Shown here: positions 25,918-35,072 of the stretch, in pieces | Layout: each line of letters starts with the position of its first letter | How positions within the stretch are numbered: the first letter of the stretch is position 1 | Source of the DNA: Halorubrum salinum | GTDB lineage: Archaea; Halobacteriota; Halobacteria; Halobacteriales; Haloferacaceae | Assembly: GCF_024494575.1 (NCBI RefSeq) | Contig: NZ_JANHDO010000006.1 | Span: forward strand, 62,001 to 126,000 | Length of the DNA stretch: 64,000 nucleotides | Direction of reading: 5' to 3' | Translations under genes and position numbers: made by a program | Notes under the pieces: model-generated | What the model saw: only the letters and a program-made list of their open reading frames with translations | What the model was told of the DNA's origin: nothing | Database searches by the model: none

Positions 25918-28144
25918 CGTTGGTGTCCTCCGTAGTCCCGCCGTCTGGCTCAGCTTCGACGGCGTCTGAGTCCTCGTTCAGTTCGCTCGTTTCGTTCGTT
26001 CCGTTCGTTGCTCGATGCTCGAGATCTTCCTGGAACTCCTCCATCTCGGTATCGACGGCTTCGTCGCCGGCGCCGGGCAGTGAGGATCGGACCTGTGAGG
26101 TCGGGTCGAAGTCGATGACCTGCTTCTCCTTGGGCATCGCTTTGACCTGGATGCCGCGCCACTCGCCGTCGACGCCCACGAGTGCCTCGGAGAAGCCGGC
26201 GTCCTCGTTGCCCGGCACGGCATCTTGGACGAACCGCATCTGTGCGTAGTTCAGGCCGAACTCGTCGGCCCACTCCTCGTCCATCCCGTCGAGGCGGTGG
26301 AACTGCTTGACCGCACACTGGTCCAGAATGGCCTCGCTCTCGGCGTGCTCGAAGAACTCGTCGACGGTCTGCGTGACCAGTCGAATCGAGAGGTCGTGAT
26401 GCCGGTGGTGGCGGAAGACTGTCTCGAGGAACGCCAAGCTCGCGGCGTCCTGCATAATGTAGCGTGCCTCGTCGATGTAGAACACGACCTCCTTCTCCGA
26501 GACTTTCGCCCGCTCGTAGACCAACGAGATGAGTAGCTGCATCGTCAGCGCCGTGCTGCTGTCGACACTGCCCTCCTGCTGGGCCAGATCGAGGTAGATG
26601 ACCTTCTCGTCACGGATATCGAAGTCGGACTCCTGGCCGAGGTTGCCGTGCCGACCGTCGTCCTCGAAGGGGCGGAGCTGGTCGAGGAGCCACGTCGCGT
26701 CCTCCTTGATCTTCCCCGCCTCCTCGTCGGATCGGACGACGAACTCCTCGGGGTCGTCAACCATGTCTTCGAAGACGTCCATCATATCCCGAATCGTCGG
26801 GCTCGGATTGTCGTGCGTGGAGATGTCGTCAGTGATGCCGTTACGCTTGTACGCTCGCTTGAGCGCGAGTTCGAGCGTCGTTCGGCGGTCACCCAGCGAG
26901 ATGCCCCGCAGCGCGAAGAAGTTCGTGAGGAAGCTCATCGCGTCGTCGAGCTTCTCGTTGAACGGGCTGGCGTCCTCGCCCATCGCGCGCTGGACGTGCT
27001 CGGGCGTCTCTCGAATCTCCAGGGGATTGAGGCCGAGCGTCCCGCCGACCGTGATGCGTTTGGCGTCGAGGGCTTCGGCGACGCCGGCCCAGTTGTTCAA
27101 CGGCTCGAGGATGATGCCGATACGGTCCTTGCTCTGCTCGATGGAGCGGATGAAATTCTGCTTCGAACTGAACGACTTCCCCGAACCGGTGTCCCCGACG
27201 GTGAACATCGCGTACCCGTTGTCCCGCGCGAACGGGTCGATGACCACGGGACTCTGGTTGTCTTTGTGAATCCCGAATTCGACGCCACCTTCCTCGAGAA
27301 TCGTCGCGTTGTGCGGCGAGGAGAGTAACGCGCCGACGGCGCCGCCGAGCGCAATCGACGTCCGCCCGAACTCGTTGTCGCCGATGGGTGCAGCGGACTG
27401 GAGGGCGAGATCCTGCCGACAGATCGCCGTCTTCGGCGTGAGGTTCGCCGGATCGTCGCGGAGCGCGCTCTTGACCTTCTGGACGGCGTCGCGGAGGTCC
27501 TCCTTCTCGTCGGCTCTGACCGTAATGAACATCCCTTGGTCGAAGACGTTCGCGCCGTTCTCGACGGCCTTGTACGTCGCTGCGGCCTCGTTGGCGCGCT
27601 CCTGCAGGTAGGCACTCCGCACGCTCTGCTCGAGGTCAGCATCCACCTGGAGGTCGTCAGCGATGTCCTGCAGTTCGTTCCGGGCCCGCTCCTGGTTCTT
27701 CGGCGTGATGTGGGCCGTTAGATCGAACTGGACGTCGGTCATCTCGAAGAGCTCGGAGAGGTAGCCGTCGTTGGGGTAGTCGGGGTAGTCAGCGATGTAC
27801 AGCGTCGTCGTCCACTGCTCGCCGACCCGTGCCGCGCGCGTTTCCCACTCGATTGCCGCTGGCGCCGTCACCGTCTTGTGTGACTCAGCGATGTCGTCGA
27901 GGAGCTGGCGTTCGGCCGCGCCCTGTTCGATGGTCTCCTCGTCGAGCAGGTCCGAGAACTCGACCTCTTCCTCGTCGTCGTCGGTGTACCAGTCCCAGAA
28001 GAGTTTCCCGCCTATCCCGACCAGTACCGCGAGCAGAATGTAGAGAGCCGCACCTTCAGCTGAGGTCGGATTCGTGAGCCACTCCGTGAGCTGGTCGACG
28101 GCTCCGCCGCCTGTTTGGAGGACGAGGTTACGCATCGTGGGCAT
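25910..28144 (-). CDS. VirB4/TraC-like conjugation ATPase
   Basis: A 744-residue ATPase. A membrane helix (about 32-50) follows the start, then a VirB4-type N-terminal region with AHITPKNQERARNEL (about 144-158). Walker A is GDTGSGKS (317-324) and Walker B FYIDEARYIM (about 565). The tail is acidic and disordered. VirB4 proteins energise assembly of type IV secretion systems. Haloarchaeal homologues sit in the same operon layout as here. It overlaps the preceding gene by 17 bases, so translation is coupled. An alternative ATG three codons in (28135) is possible. Confidence 0.87.
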   Translation of the reverse strand: MPTMRNLVLQTGGGAVDQLTEWLTNPTSAEGAALYILLAVLVGIGGKLFWDWYTDDDEEEVEFSDLLDEETIEQGAAERQLLDDIAESHKTVTAPAAIEWETRAARVGEQWTTTLYIADYPDYPNDGYLSELFEMTDVQFDLTAHITPKNQERARNELQDIADDLQVDADLEQSVRSAYLQERANEAAATYKAVENGANVFDQGMFITVRADEKEDLRDAVQKVKSALRDDPANLTPKTAICRQDLALQSAAPIGDNEFGRTSIALGGAVGALLSSPHNATILEEGGVEFGIHKDNQSPVVIDPFARDNGYAMFTVGDTGSGKSFSSKQNFIRSIEQSKDRIGIILEPLNNWAGVAEALDAKRITVGGTLGLNPLEIRETPEHVQRAMGEDASPFNEKLDDAMSFLTNFFALRGISLGDRRTTLELALKRAYKRNGITDDISTHDNPSPTIRDMMDVFEDMVDDPEEFVVRSDEEAGKIKEDATWLLDQLRPFEDDGRHGNLGQESDFDIRDEKVIYLDLAQQEGSVDSSTALTMQLLISLVYERAKVSEKEVVFYIDEARYIMQDAASLAFLETVFRHHRHHDLSIRLVTQTVDEFFEHAESEAILDQCAVKQFHRLDGMDEEWADEFGLNYAQMRFVQDAVPGNEDAGFSEALVGVDGEWRGIQVKAMPKEKQVIDFDPTSQVRSSLPGAGDEAVDTEMEEFQEDLEHRATNGTNETSELNEDSDAVEAEPDGGTTEDTNDG

Positions 28145-29249
28145 CCTCCCGGCGTGAGTGGCCGATGATGGGTTGTTCGCGAACGACGCTCTCTGCGTCG
28201 TCGTAGTCGTGTTCGCGGCCGTTCCAGAAGTCCATATTCAACACGAAGAGCTCGACCGTGCTGAGCCGCCGAGCGGACCACCCTGAGGCTTGCTGGATGA
28301 ACTCCGAGCGCACGTCGTTGACCCGGCTATCCAGCTTCTCGAACATCTGTGCGCGGCGCTCGACGTCGGTGAGGTCCTCGCGGCGAGTCACGAACGGGTT
28401 GAACAGGAACCCGATGACGGGGAACTGCGTCAGCTTCTCGGCCGGCGTCCCCTCGTCGCGGAAGCGGTCGTAGACCTCTAGTGGGGTGACCTCGACGCCG
28501 ATGTAGTACCGCACCTGCTGGATGCCCCGTTCTCGCATCTCCTTCGGCCGCGTCTCCCGATACTCCTCGAGGAGTTCCCGGAAGATCGGATTTTCTTTGA
28601 CGTCCTCGTCGTTCAGGCGGTCTTCGATGTTCTCGGTGATCTGTTCGACCGGGAACGAGCGGGTCGTCGCGTGGAGTTTGAGCTTCGCGTCCAGTTCCTT
28701 GTTGGCGAACTCCTCGCCGGCGTCTTGGAGTTGCGCCCAGTCGTCAGACATCGCGAAGTCCATGTTGCCGGGGTCGATCTCGATGAACGCCTCCATCGTC
28801 CCGTCGGCACGCTGGATCGCGCCAGCGCCCGGCCACGCCCGCTCGATGTTCGTGAGGTCCTGCGTCCGCTCGTCGGGCTTGAACGGCGTGTAGTTCGCGA
28901 GCCCGCCCCCGTTGCGCTCTGTTTCGTTGGTATTACTGTCGGCTTCCTCCGGGGCGCTGAACGTGATCTGGGGGCGCTTGACGTAGCGATAGACGTCTTT
29001 CGTCCACGTCCACGCGTTGAGGTGGTCGGGCGAGACGTAGACGATCGCGACGCCGAACCCGAACCCCCCTGCGACGAACGGGAGGGCGAGTGATTCGATG
29101 CCGGTGAGGCCGGCAATGAACAGGCCGACGATCGGGAAGGCGATGAGGACGCCAACGTCGCCTTCCTCGATGTTGAGGTAGGGGATGCGACTCTCCTCAC
29201 CGAACTGGTCCATGATTCGCCGTGCGGCTGCGTCTTGATCGGTGGACAT
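28128..29249 (-). CDS. VirB3/PrgI-like membrane component
   Basis: A 373-residue protein. Two membrane helices lie close together near the N-terminus (about 33-52, VGVLIAFPIVGLFIAGLTG, and 55-72, LALPFVAGGFGFGVAIVYV). They are followed by a long cytosolic domain resembling the N-terminal part of VirB4/TraC proteins (IEIDPGNMDFAMSDDWAQL). This is the arrangement of PrgI/VirB3 partners of VirB4 ATPases. It starts 6 bases after the VirB6-like gene and runs into the VirB4-like gene, as expected for an inner-membrane assembly module. Confidence 0.68.
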   Translation of the reverse strand: MSTDQDAAARRIMDQFGEESRIPYLNIEEGDVGVLIAFPIVGLFIAGLTGIESLALPFVAGGFGFGVAIVYVSPDHLNAWTWTKDVYRYVKRPQITFSAPEEADSNTNETERNGGGLANYTPFKPDERTQDLTNIERAWPGAGAIQRADGTMEAFIEIDPGNMDFAMSDDWAQLQDAGEEFANKELDAKLKLHATTRSFPVEQITENIEDRLNDEDVKENPIFRELLEEYRETRPKEMRERGIQQVRYYIGVEVTPLEVYDRFRDEGTPAEKLTQFPVIGFLFNPFVTRREDLTDVERRAQMFEKLDSRVNDVRSEFIQQASGWSARRLSTVELFVLNMDFWNGREHDYDDAESVVREQPIIGHSRREDAHDA

Positions 29250-29255
29250 AGATTG

Positions 29256-30317
29256 TTAGTAGCTTCCAGGGTCGTTCTCCGTCCGCCGGTAGGACGGCGT
29301 CCCGCTATCTTCGTCGCTGTTCGAACCTCGGGCCGCTGCCTTCTGGGCAACGGCGTGTCCCGCAGCGGCTTTCGGGCCCCACCGGGCGGCGGTCGTCGCG
29401 ACGCCGGCGCCGCCGATGTATGCTCCAGCAGCCACGCCGCCGATGAGAGCCGCTCCCTTGGTCGCACCGCCGAGAACTTTCGCGGTCAGCGGGGTCGCGT
29501 ACTTGAACGTCTTCCACGTGACATAGAGCGCAACGAGTGGAAGTGAAGACGCGACGAGATACTTGAGGAACGCTGTTCCCGGCGTCAACGCCCCTCCAGA
29601 GTAGAGTAAGTCGTATCCCTTGAGGACTATCGCTGCAGGCAGGGGTAGGATGGCCAACGGGACGAACCGTTTGCTGAATCCCATCGCGACATCAGAGAGG
29701 ACAGGGATATTGCCATACGCAATAGCGAACGCGATGGGCATCCCGTACAGGTAGACGTAGAGGAGAATCTGCCGGATGTAGAACAGCGCCTCCAACGCCC
29801 ACATCGAAATTCCTCCAATTAGGGCAAACAGGAGACCAAGACCGGGATTGGTAATCGACCCCGTTATGAACTGCAGCATAGCAGAGCCCAGCGAGGACAG
29901 CTCCGGCATCAGAGCAATCGTGAACCCATCGACAAGGTAGAGTGCGAGCGCTCCGATCCAGTACCAGGTAATAATCAGGAAAGCACCGACCCAGGCAGTC
30001 TTCTTGGTCTTTCGAGCCTCGTACGCACTCCCGATATTGAAGATCCGGATGGTGTGTCGACCCTGAACGCTCATCACGAGCAGCAGCAGAGCGATCAACA
30101 TGATCTCGCCGCCGATTAGCCCCTCTTGGATTGCTGGCCAAGGGGCATTACTTGGTTCTCCGAAAATGAACGTCCCGTCGGTCTGAGGAGTTGGAGTGCC
30201 AAACATCTCTTCGGTCAGGGTCTGATACCCCGACCGAAGACCGTCCATGAACAGACCGATGAACCAATCGACGACGTCTTTGATCCCCTCGAGAACGACG
30301 TCTATCAGGTCCACCAT
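29256..30317 (-). CDS. VirB6/TrbL-like multi-pass membrane protein
   Basis: A 353-residue protein with about seven hydrophobic helices, including IMLIALLLLVMSV, AFLIITWYWIGALALYLV, GLLFALIGGI, ILLYVYLYGMPIAFAIA, FVPLAILPLPAAIVL and YLVASSLPLVALYV. A Gly/Ala-rich segment (about 285-330) and a polar tail end it. An N-terminal amphipathic part precedes the helices. Topology and position next to VirB3- and VirB4-like genes indicate the channel protein VirB6/TrbL. It is followed 6 bases later by the VirB3-like gene. Confidence 0.75.
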   Translation of the reverse strand: MVDLIDVVLEGIKDVVDWFIGLFMDGLRSGYQTLTEEMFGTPTPQTDGTFIFGEPSNAPWPAIQEGLIGGEIMLIALLLLVMSVQGRHTIRIFNIGSAYEARKTKKTAWVGAFLIITWYWIGALALYLVDGFTIALMPELSSLGSAMLQFITGSITNPGLGLLFALIGGISMWALEALFYIRQILLYVYLYGMPIAFAIAYGNIPVLSDVAMGFSKRFVPLAILPLPAAIVLKGYDLLYSGGALTPGTAFLKYLVASSLPLVALYVTWKTFKYATPLTAKVLGGATKGAALIGGVAAGAYIGGAGVATTAARWGPKAAAGHAVAQKAAARGSNSDEDSGTPSYRRTENDPGSY

Positions 30318-30319
30318 CG

Positions 30320-31150
30320 TTAGGCCTCCGTGATTGAAACCTCGCAGTCACTCATTTCCATGGATCCGGAGTACTGTACATCGAAGGCTTTCGACACGTC
30401 GTCTCCACCAACTTGGGTCCGGACTGTGACAGTGAATTCGCCGCTGTTCCCGTCCGGAGAGCATCCCATTCCCTCTTCAGATTCAGAGCCAAACGGGAAC
30501 GAACTACTGAATAGGTCGACCGTTTCCTCTGGTGAGATTACCACCTGCTCGGTTTCGTACATCCCACTGCCTCGGGATTCTTCGACAGGATTTGGGACAT
30601 CACCGGAGAAAACCAACTCAACAACCGCTTCTGGCCCGCTTCCAGCGTTTTCGACGGTAACGTACGCTTCCCCGTTCTTTAGCCGATCTGTCTCGGTATC
30701 TCCGTAGACTTCATCCCACGGCTTCTCAGGATTATTCCGGTAAAGGCCGACATCTCGAATCCCAATTTCTGGCTGAATCAGTGATGAACTTTCAGCTAGC
30801 GTTTCATCACCGCTGAGAGCCACGACTGTATACTCTCCAGGCTCGTAGGAAGTTCCGATCTCGAAGGAGACCTGCTGTGACCCAGCAGCGGTTTCTCGTT
30901 GACCGAAGACCTCCCCATTTGGCTGAACGAGGTTGATCTGATCTACTCCCTCTTCCGACGAGTATTCGACGACGAGTTCTGTCCCTTCCACGGTGACTTG
31001 CTGGATAATTCCCCCTTCATCGGACGGGGTTGAATTGCCGCCACCTGGGGAATCACCGTTGTTGAGACACCCGGCCACGCTCGCCAGAGCGGCACCGGCG
31101 ACTGTTCGGAGGGCGGTCCGTCTACTGATGTGGGGATTGTTTCGAGTCAT
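30320..31150 (-). CDS. Tat-exported lipoprotein
   Basis: A 276-residue exported lipoprotein. The N-terminus has a twin-arginine motif (SRRTALR), a short hydrophobic stretch and the lipobox SVAGC (Cys at about 28). A Gly/Ser/Asn linker follows. The rest is beta-rich, Ig-like, with repeated strands (VEYSSEEGVDQINLV, YTVVALSGDETL). It would sit on the outer face of the membrane. It lies 2 bases before the VirB6-like gene and overlaps the upstream secreted-protein gene by 4 bases, so it probably belongs to the transfer apparatus, perhaps as a surface or stabilising component. Confidence 0.75.
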   Translation of the reverse strand: MTRNNPHISRRTALRTVAGAALASVAGCLNNGDSPGGGNSTPSDEGGIIQQVTVEGTELVVEYSSEEGVDQINLVQPNGEVFGQRETAAGSQQVSFEIGTSYEPGEYTVVALSGDETLAESSSLIQPEIGIRDVGLYRNNPEKPWDEVYGDTETDRLKNGEAYVTVENAGSGPEAVVELVFSGDVPNPVEESRGSGMYETEQVVISPEETVDLFSSSFPFGSESEEGMGCSPDGNSGEFTVTVRTQVGGDDVSKAFDVQYSGSMEMSDCEVSITEA

Positions 31151-32880
31151 GGGTTTTGTCCAAAGATGTCTTCTGGGCCGAGCATCCGCAGGAGTCGCTT
31201 GCCGGCGTAGAACATCACGAAGAACGGCAGCAGCTGCCAGCCGACCTCGAACACCAGCGCAAACCAGCCGTCGATTGTCCCAAGTGGATGCCAGCGCGCC
31301 GTCGCGGAATCGCTTACGTACGCGGGATTATGGCCAAGCCACGAACCCGGATGGTACCGAGCCGTGTAGATCCCCGGCTCGTCGATCGTCACGATTGCAA
31401 CGCCGGATTCGTTGGTCTCGACGCGCTGATCTGCGGCGGTGATGTACCCGTTCCGGGTGGTTCTGCCAATCGGATACTGACGGCTATTGTCGAGCGTGAT
31501 TGGAGCGCCGGTCTGATTGTCCCGTAGCTCGATTCGGAGGGTCGCCTGTGACTGGTTCTGTTCGAGGACTTTGACCGTGAGGTTGCTGCGCCGGAGCTGG
31601 CGCTCGGAGCCCCCATCCGGTTCGACAATCGAGGCGTTCACGCCACGGACTATCCCCGCAACGTGGAGCGCTTCGCGGTCGATGGTCTCCGCCCGAACGG
31701 CGACGCCGTACGTCGTCGTGTACGACTGATTGACGATGTTGATGTTGATGTTCTCGCCGATGGTGCCGACGGGCGACGGGCGGTCAGTCCCCCACGTCTC
31801 GATGAGTTCGGGGCCGTCCCGGACCGGCTCAGCACGCGGGCCGATGCGTGACGGATACGCGTGGACGTACACCGGAATCGCGTCTGACTCGACGGTGGCG
31901 CTATCCGTCCGGTTCGACCGAACGAGCGTGTCCCAGTTGGTGTTCCGAGCCGTGTAGAACCGCCAGATGCCACGGACTCGTGCCTCACCGTCCTCCGTGA
32001 GCGTATATCCCTGCCACGGCCGCGACTGGAAGATGGCCACACCGGCGTCGCCGTCGGGGTACTCCGCGTAGTAGGGATACGCCGAGAGGTCGTAGATCTC
32101 GACGGCGATCGAATCGGAGACGTTCCGTGATTCCGTCCGATAGGTGACGTCGACGTCCGTCCGGTCACCAAGGTCGGTCCTGACAGTCTTCTTCAGCCGA
32201 ACGCTAATCTCCGCTTCCAACGTGAGATTCGCACTCCAGTCGTCCTCGATCTGGTAGTCGAGAGCAGGCGTATGTGACCCGTCACGCTCGGCGATGATCT
32301 CGCCGTCCTTCTTCAACCGGACTTCTTCGATCTCGTGCTCCGTGAGCGACCACGAGATAGTCGTGTTGCCGGAGGAGCTCCCGTTGGGTACGCGAACGCG
32401 GTAATCAACGAACCCGCGCATCGTCCCATTCGGTGCGATGTAGAGTGGGGTTTCACCGGACTCGAGGTGGCCACGAGTAGAGGGCTGGACCGCGAAGATC
32501 GTTGCGTGAGCATCTTCGATGAAGACGCCGTCCTCGAGGTCCGCGTGCGGCGGATGCATGGACGTATCTGGGCCGCCGGCATCGAGGTCCTCGAAGTCGT
32601 TCCTTGTCCACGTCGCCGCGGTCGCGGGCGGGCGTTTGAACGTGACGTCGGTCCCGTTCGCGACTTGGTGGACGGCGGAGCGGTCCTCGCCGTACCGCTG
32701 GCGGTACTCCTCTTGGCTGATGTAGTTGTCCGCATCACGTGACCACAGCGTTGCCGACTCGTTTTCCGTGAGCCCGTTCCCCTCCGTACCTGGTCGTGGC
32801 GGGTCAGCGGCGACGATACCCGTGATTAGGCTCGTCGCCAGCAAGCCGGCGATGAATACAGGGAGCTTTCGTCGTATCAT
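31147..32880 (-). CDS. Secreted membrane-anchored protein of the transfer operon
   Basis: A 577-residue exported protein. A Sec signal (about 5-24, LPVFIAGLLATSLITGIVA) is followed by a long extracellular beta-rich domain with more than ten N-glycosylation sequons (NES, NGT, NTT, NLT, NVS, NRT, NQS, NAS and others). A C-terminal hydrophobic helix (about 535-560, VGWQLLPFFVMFYAG) precedes a short basic tail. No enzymatic motif is seen. Proteins of this build accompany haloarchaeal VirB4 operons and may form the external part of a mating or adhesion apparatus. That role is inferred from position. Confidence 0.68.
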   Translation of the reverse strand: MIRRKLPVFIAGLLATSLITGIVAADPPRPGTEGNGLTENESATLWSRDADNYISQEEYRQRYGEDRSAVHQVANGTDVTFKRPPATAATWTRNDFEDLDAGGPDTSMHPPHADLEDGVFIEDAHATIFAVQPSTRGHLESGETPLYIAPNGTMRGFVDYRVRVPNGSSSGNTTISWSLTEHEIEEVRLKKDGEIIAERDGSHTPALDYQIEDDWSANLTLEAEISVRLKKTVRTDLGDRTDVDVTYRTESRNVSDSIAVEIYDLSAYPYYAEYPDGDAGVAIFQSRPWQGYTLTEDGEARVRGIWRFYTARNTNWDTLVRSNRTDSATVESDAIPVYVHAYPSRIGPRAEPVRDGPELIETWGTDRPSPVGTIGENININIVNQSYTTTYGVAVRAETIDREALHVAGIVRGVNASIVEPDGGSERQLRRSNLTVKVLEQNQSQATLRIELRDNQTGAPITLDNSRQYPIGRTTRNGYITAADQRVETNESGVAIVTIDEPGIYTARYHPGSWLGHNPAYVSDSATARWHPLGTIDGWFALVFEVGWQLLPFFVMFYAGKRLLRMLGPEDIFGQNP

Positions 32881-32907
32881 CAGGGGTGTGTTGTGGGAAC
32901 CGGGTAG

Positions 32908-33327
32908 TCACCAGGGGACGAGGTCCACGCACTCTGCCAGCGGGAGACCCATTATCGACCCGGCGACGGTGTACAGTGGGCCGAGGACGACGAGGACGAC
33001 CGCAGACTTCATCGCGGAGCGCTTGTGGCGCTTAAGTCCCTTCTTCTGCTCAGGGTTGAGGGTGAACATCTCGATGAGGGAGTCAGCCTGCCAGACGATG
33101 GCGAGGCCAACGATCCCCAGCGCAGTAGTCAGCTGGAAGAATCCCTCAATCATACTCGGAAGGTTATCTGCGCTACAGACCGCGTTGTCCTGGGCGGCTA
33201 CTGGTTCCACAGCGACGAGGCTGAGGAAAACGATCGTGAGCCCCGCCTGCCGAGCGATACTTTTGTTCAACAGTGACTGATTTTCAGCGCTTTGCTCAGA
33301 GTCGGAGGGAGTCTTGTTCTCTGACAT
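32908..33327 (-). CDS. Small membrane protein, VirB2/pilin-like architecture
   Basis: A 139-residue protein. A signal-like segment (about 27-46, GLTIVFLSLVAVEPVAA) precedes two helices (about 65-85, FFQLTTALGIVGLAIVW, and 108-128, AVVLVVLGPLYTVAGSIMG). A basic cytosolic loop (KKGLKRHKRS) separates them. Two Cys (about 51 and 133) would face the same side. Signal plus two helices with a basic loop is the plan of VirB2/TraA pilins. There is no sequence motif to prove it. It is placed 27 bases upstream of the secreted protein gene, in the right operon. Confidence 0.6.
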   Translation of the reverse strand: MSENKTPSDSEQSAENQSLLNKSIARQAGLTIVFLSLVAVEPVAAQDNAVCSADNLPSMIEGFFQLTTALGIVGLAIVWQADSLIEMFTLNPEQKKGLKRHKRSAMKSAVVLVVLGPLYTVAGSIMGLPLAECVDLVPW

Positions 33328-33333
33328 CGCGAA

Positions 33334-33612
33334 TTATTCGTTTGGGGTATCTCCAGCTGGCGGCTTGCGATCCGCATCTTCCACGAGCGACTGGAGATCA
33401 GCGAAGCGGTTTGTGGTTTCAGCGATCTCTTCGAGTGTGTAGCCCTGCTCGCGGGCCCGCTCAAGGAGGTCTCGGAATTCGTCGGGATCCACGCCACGAA
33501 CGTCCATCTCTTCGCGGAGGGCACGACGATAGAGGGCTGAAGCGTTGATGTGGTCGTTCCACATCAAGTATAGGTCGTCAATCTCTTCGATGGTCACCGA
33601 TCTGGTAATCAT
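33334..33612 (-). CDS. Hypothetical helical protein, first gene of the transfer operon
   Basis: A 92-residue protein that is almost entirely helical and charged (EEIDDLYLMWNDHINASALY, DPDEFRDLLERAREQGYT). It may be a small DNA-binding or regulatory protein, but no family is recognised. It begins the leftward operon that runs to 19695, and the next gene starts 6 bases after its stop. The 221 bases upstream are AT-rich (about 33660-33760) and probably carry the operon promoter. Confidence 0.55.
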   Translation of the reverse strand: MITRSVTIEEIDDLYLMWNDHINASALYRRALREEMDVRGVDPDEFRDLLERAREQGYTLEEIAETTNRFADLQSLVEDADRKPPAGDTPNE

Positions 33613-33833
33613 ATTTGTGTGGATTTGGCCACCGACACTGTGTGTTGGCGCACGGTGGTCGATACTTCTGAGGGATTAAGTGGAAATCGTTAGTTAACTA
33701 GGATTAATCCGATATAATCCCAATTTAAACTTCAATAAACGCTAGAATAGCATCTGGTCTTAGATGGTCTCGACGGAATTACCCAACTTAGGCTTCTGAT
33801 CAATTGAGGTGACTGCCCCGATCCTCTTGGTGA

Positions 33834-34016
33834 CTACTCAATCTCCAGTATCGTTCCCTCACCCTCGTTGAGCTGTTCGCGGATTTCGTTCAACAGAGCT
33901 TTTCCTTCTTTGTGTAATTCCTCACCCTTCTCGAGCGAGACGTCATCCGTATCGAGCTGGTCGATGATCTCTTCGACCTGGTCGACTCGACGGTTGATTT
34001 CTGGGTCTTTCGCCAT
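33834..34016 (-). CDS. xseB: Exodeoxyribonuclease VII small subunit
   Basis: A 60-residue helical protein with the XseB signature: RRVDQVEEIIDQLDTDDVSL, then LEKGEELHKEGKALLNEI. XseB binds several-fold to the XseA subunit to form an exonuclease that degrades single-stranded DNA from both ends. It starts 3 bases after the stop of the XseA gene, as is normal for this pair. Confidence 0.85.
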   Translation of the reverse strand: MAKDPEINRRVDQVEEIIDQLDTDDVSLEKGEELHKEGKALLNEIREQLNEGEGTILEIE

Positions 34017-34019
34017 CGC

Positions 34020-35072
34020 TTAGAACACCCCCAACCAGAGTGCGGTAATGAGCAGTAACAGTAGGAGGAGGACGGCGATGGCGACCTTGTAGTACACCGG
34101 CGGAAGCCCCTCGGGAACAGTCGCCTCCTCGACTGCCTCGGCCAGTTCCTGCTCGTGTTCGTGCGCCTGCTCGAAGGTCTCGTAGGCGGCCTCCAGCTGT
34201 TGCTTCAGCGGCTCAACCTCGCTTGCGAGAAAGTCATTCCGAGACGTGGCGATGGACTCGCCGGCGGTGGTCGGCGTGATCGCGGCCATATCGGCCACCC
34301 AATCCGCAATCAGTCGGTCGTCAGTATGGCCGATGGCAGTCACAATCGGTGTGTTCGCGGTGAAGATCGCTTCCGCGACGCGCTCGGTGTTGAACGCTTG
34401 GAGGTTCGAATCGCTCCCGCCACCGCGGCCGACGATGATCGCGTCGACGTCCTCGGAGCGGTCCAGATGGTGAATCCCGTTCGCGATGGATGTCGGTGCC
34501 TCAGACCCTTGGACGGTCGCATCCTTCACCAGGATGTCGACGGTGGGGTCCTGCTCGTGGATCGCGCTCTGGACGTCGTAGCGAGCGTCGCCCCGGAGTG
34601 AGGTCACGACACCGACCCGCTCTGGGAACGCCGGCGGGCGCTGTTTCTGCTCGTCGTCGAACCAGCCACGCTCGTCAAGCTCGCTGCGCAGTCGCTCAAC
34701 CGCGGCCGCTTGGTCGCCGTCGCCGACGACGATCACCTCCCACGGCTTGAGGTCGATTTTCCCGCCCTCAGTCCAGTAGTCGATATCGCCTTCGAGGATG
34801 ACCTCGGTGCCGTCTTCGAGGTCGGCCTCCATCTCCCGGTAACGGTTCGCCCAGATCATACAGGGGAGCTCAGCCTCACCGTCGGTGAGCGTGAAGTAGA
34901 GCGCCGTACTGTTCTGATAGAGATCCGTAACTTCGCCAATACAGCGGACACCGCCGAGGGCAGGCGCGTCCTCGACGACCGACGCAATCCTGTCGTTCAG
35001 CTGGGACACGCTAAGGACCTCTCTCGCATCGGGTTCGACCGCCTGCCGTTCGGTATCCGGTGCCTCAGCCAT
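34020..35072 (-). CDS. xseA: Exodeoxyribonuclease VII large subunit, membrane-anchored form
   Basis: A 350-residue XseA. The N-terminal OB domain (about 20-105) contains LYFTLTDGEAELPCMIW. The catalytic domain has GVVTSLRGDARYD, IIVGRGGGSDSNLQAFN, TAIGHTDDRLIADWVAD and TPTTAGE, the usual XseA blocks. The coiled-coil part is shorter than in bacterial enzymes. The last 22 residues are a strongly hydrophobic helix (VAIAVLLLLLLLITALWL), which is not part of classical XseA and suggests a tail anchor in the membrane. ATG at 35072 is chosen. An upstream in-frame ATG (35096) adds only eight residues. Confidence 0.85.
   Translation of the reverse strand: MAEAPDTERQAVEPDAREVLSVSQLNDRIASVVEDAPALGGVRCIGEVTDLYQNSTALYFTLTDGEAELPCMIWANRYREMEADLEDGTEVILEGDIDYWTEGGKIDLKPWEVIVVGDGDQAAAVERLRSELDERGWFDDEQKQRPPAFPERVGVVTSLRGDARYDVQSAIHEQDPTVDILVKDATVQGSEAPTSIANGIHHLDRSEDVDAIIVGRGGGSDSNLQAFNTERVAEAIFTANTPIVTAIGHTDDRLIADWVADMAAITPTTAGESIATSRNDFLASEVEPLKQQLEAAYETFEQAHEHEQELAEAVEEATVPEGLPPVYYKVAIAVLLLLLLLITALWLGVF

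Noticed and set aside
22099-29093. Many long plus-strand open frames opposite the conjugation operon (for example 23803-25005 and 26598-27328)
   Set aside because: They mirror the minus-strand genes, lack motifs and arise from the GC-rich codon bias of the true genes.
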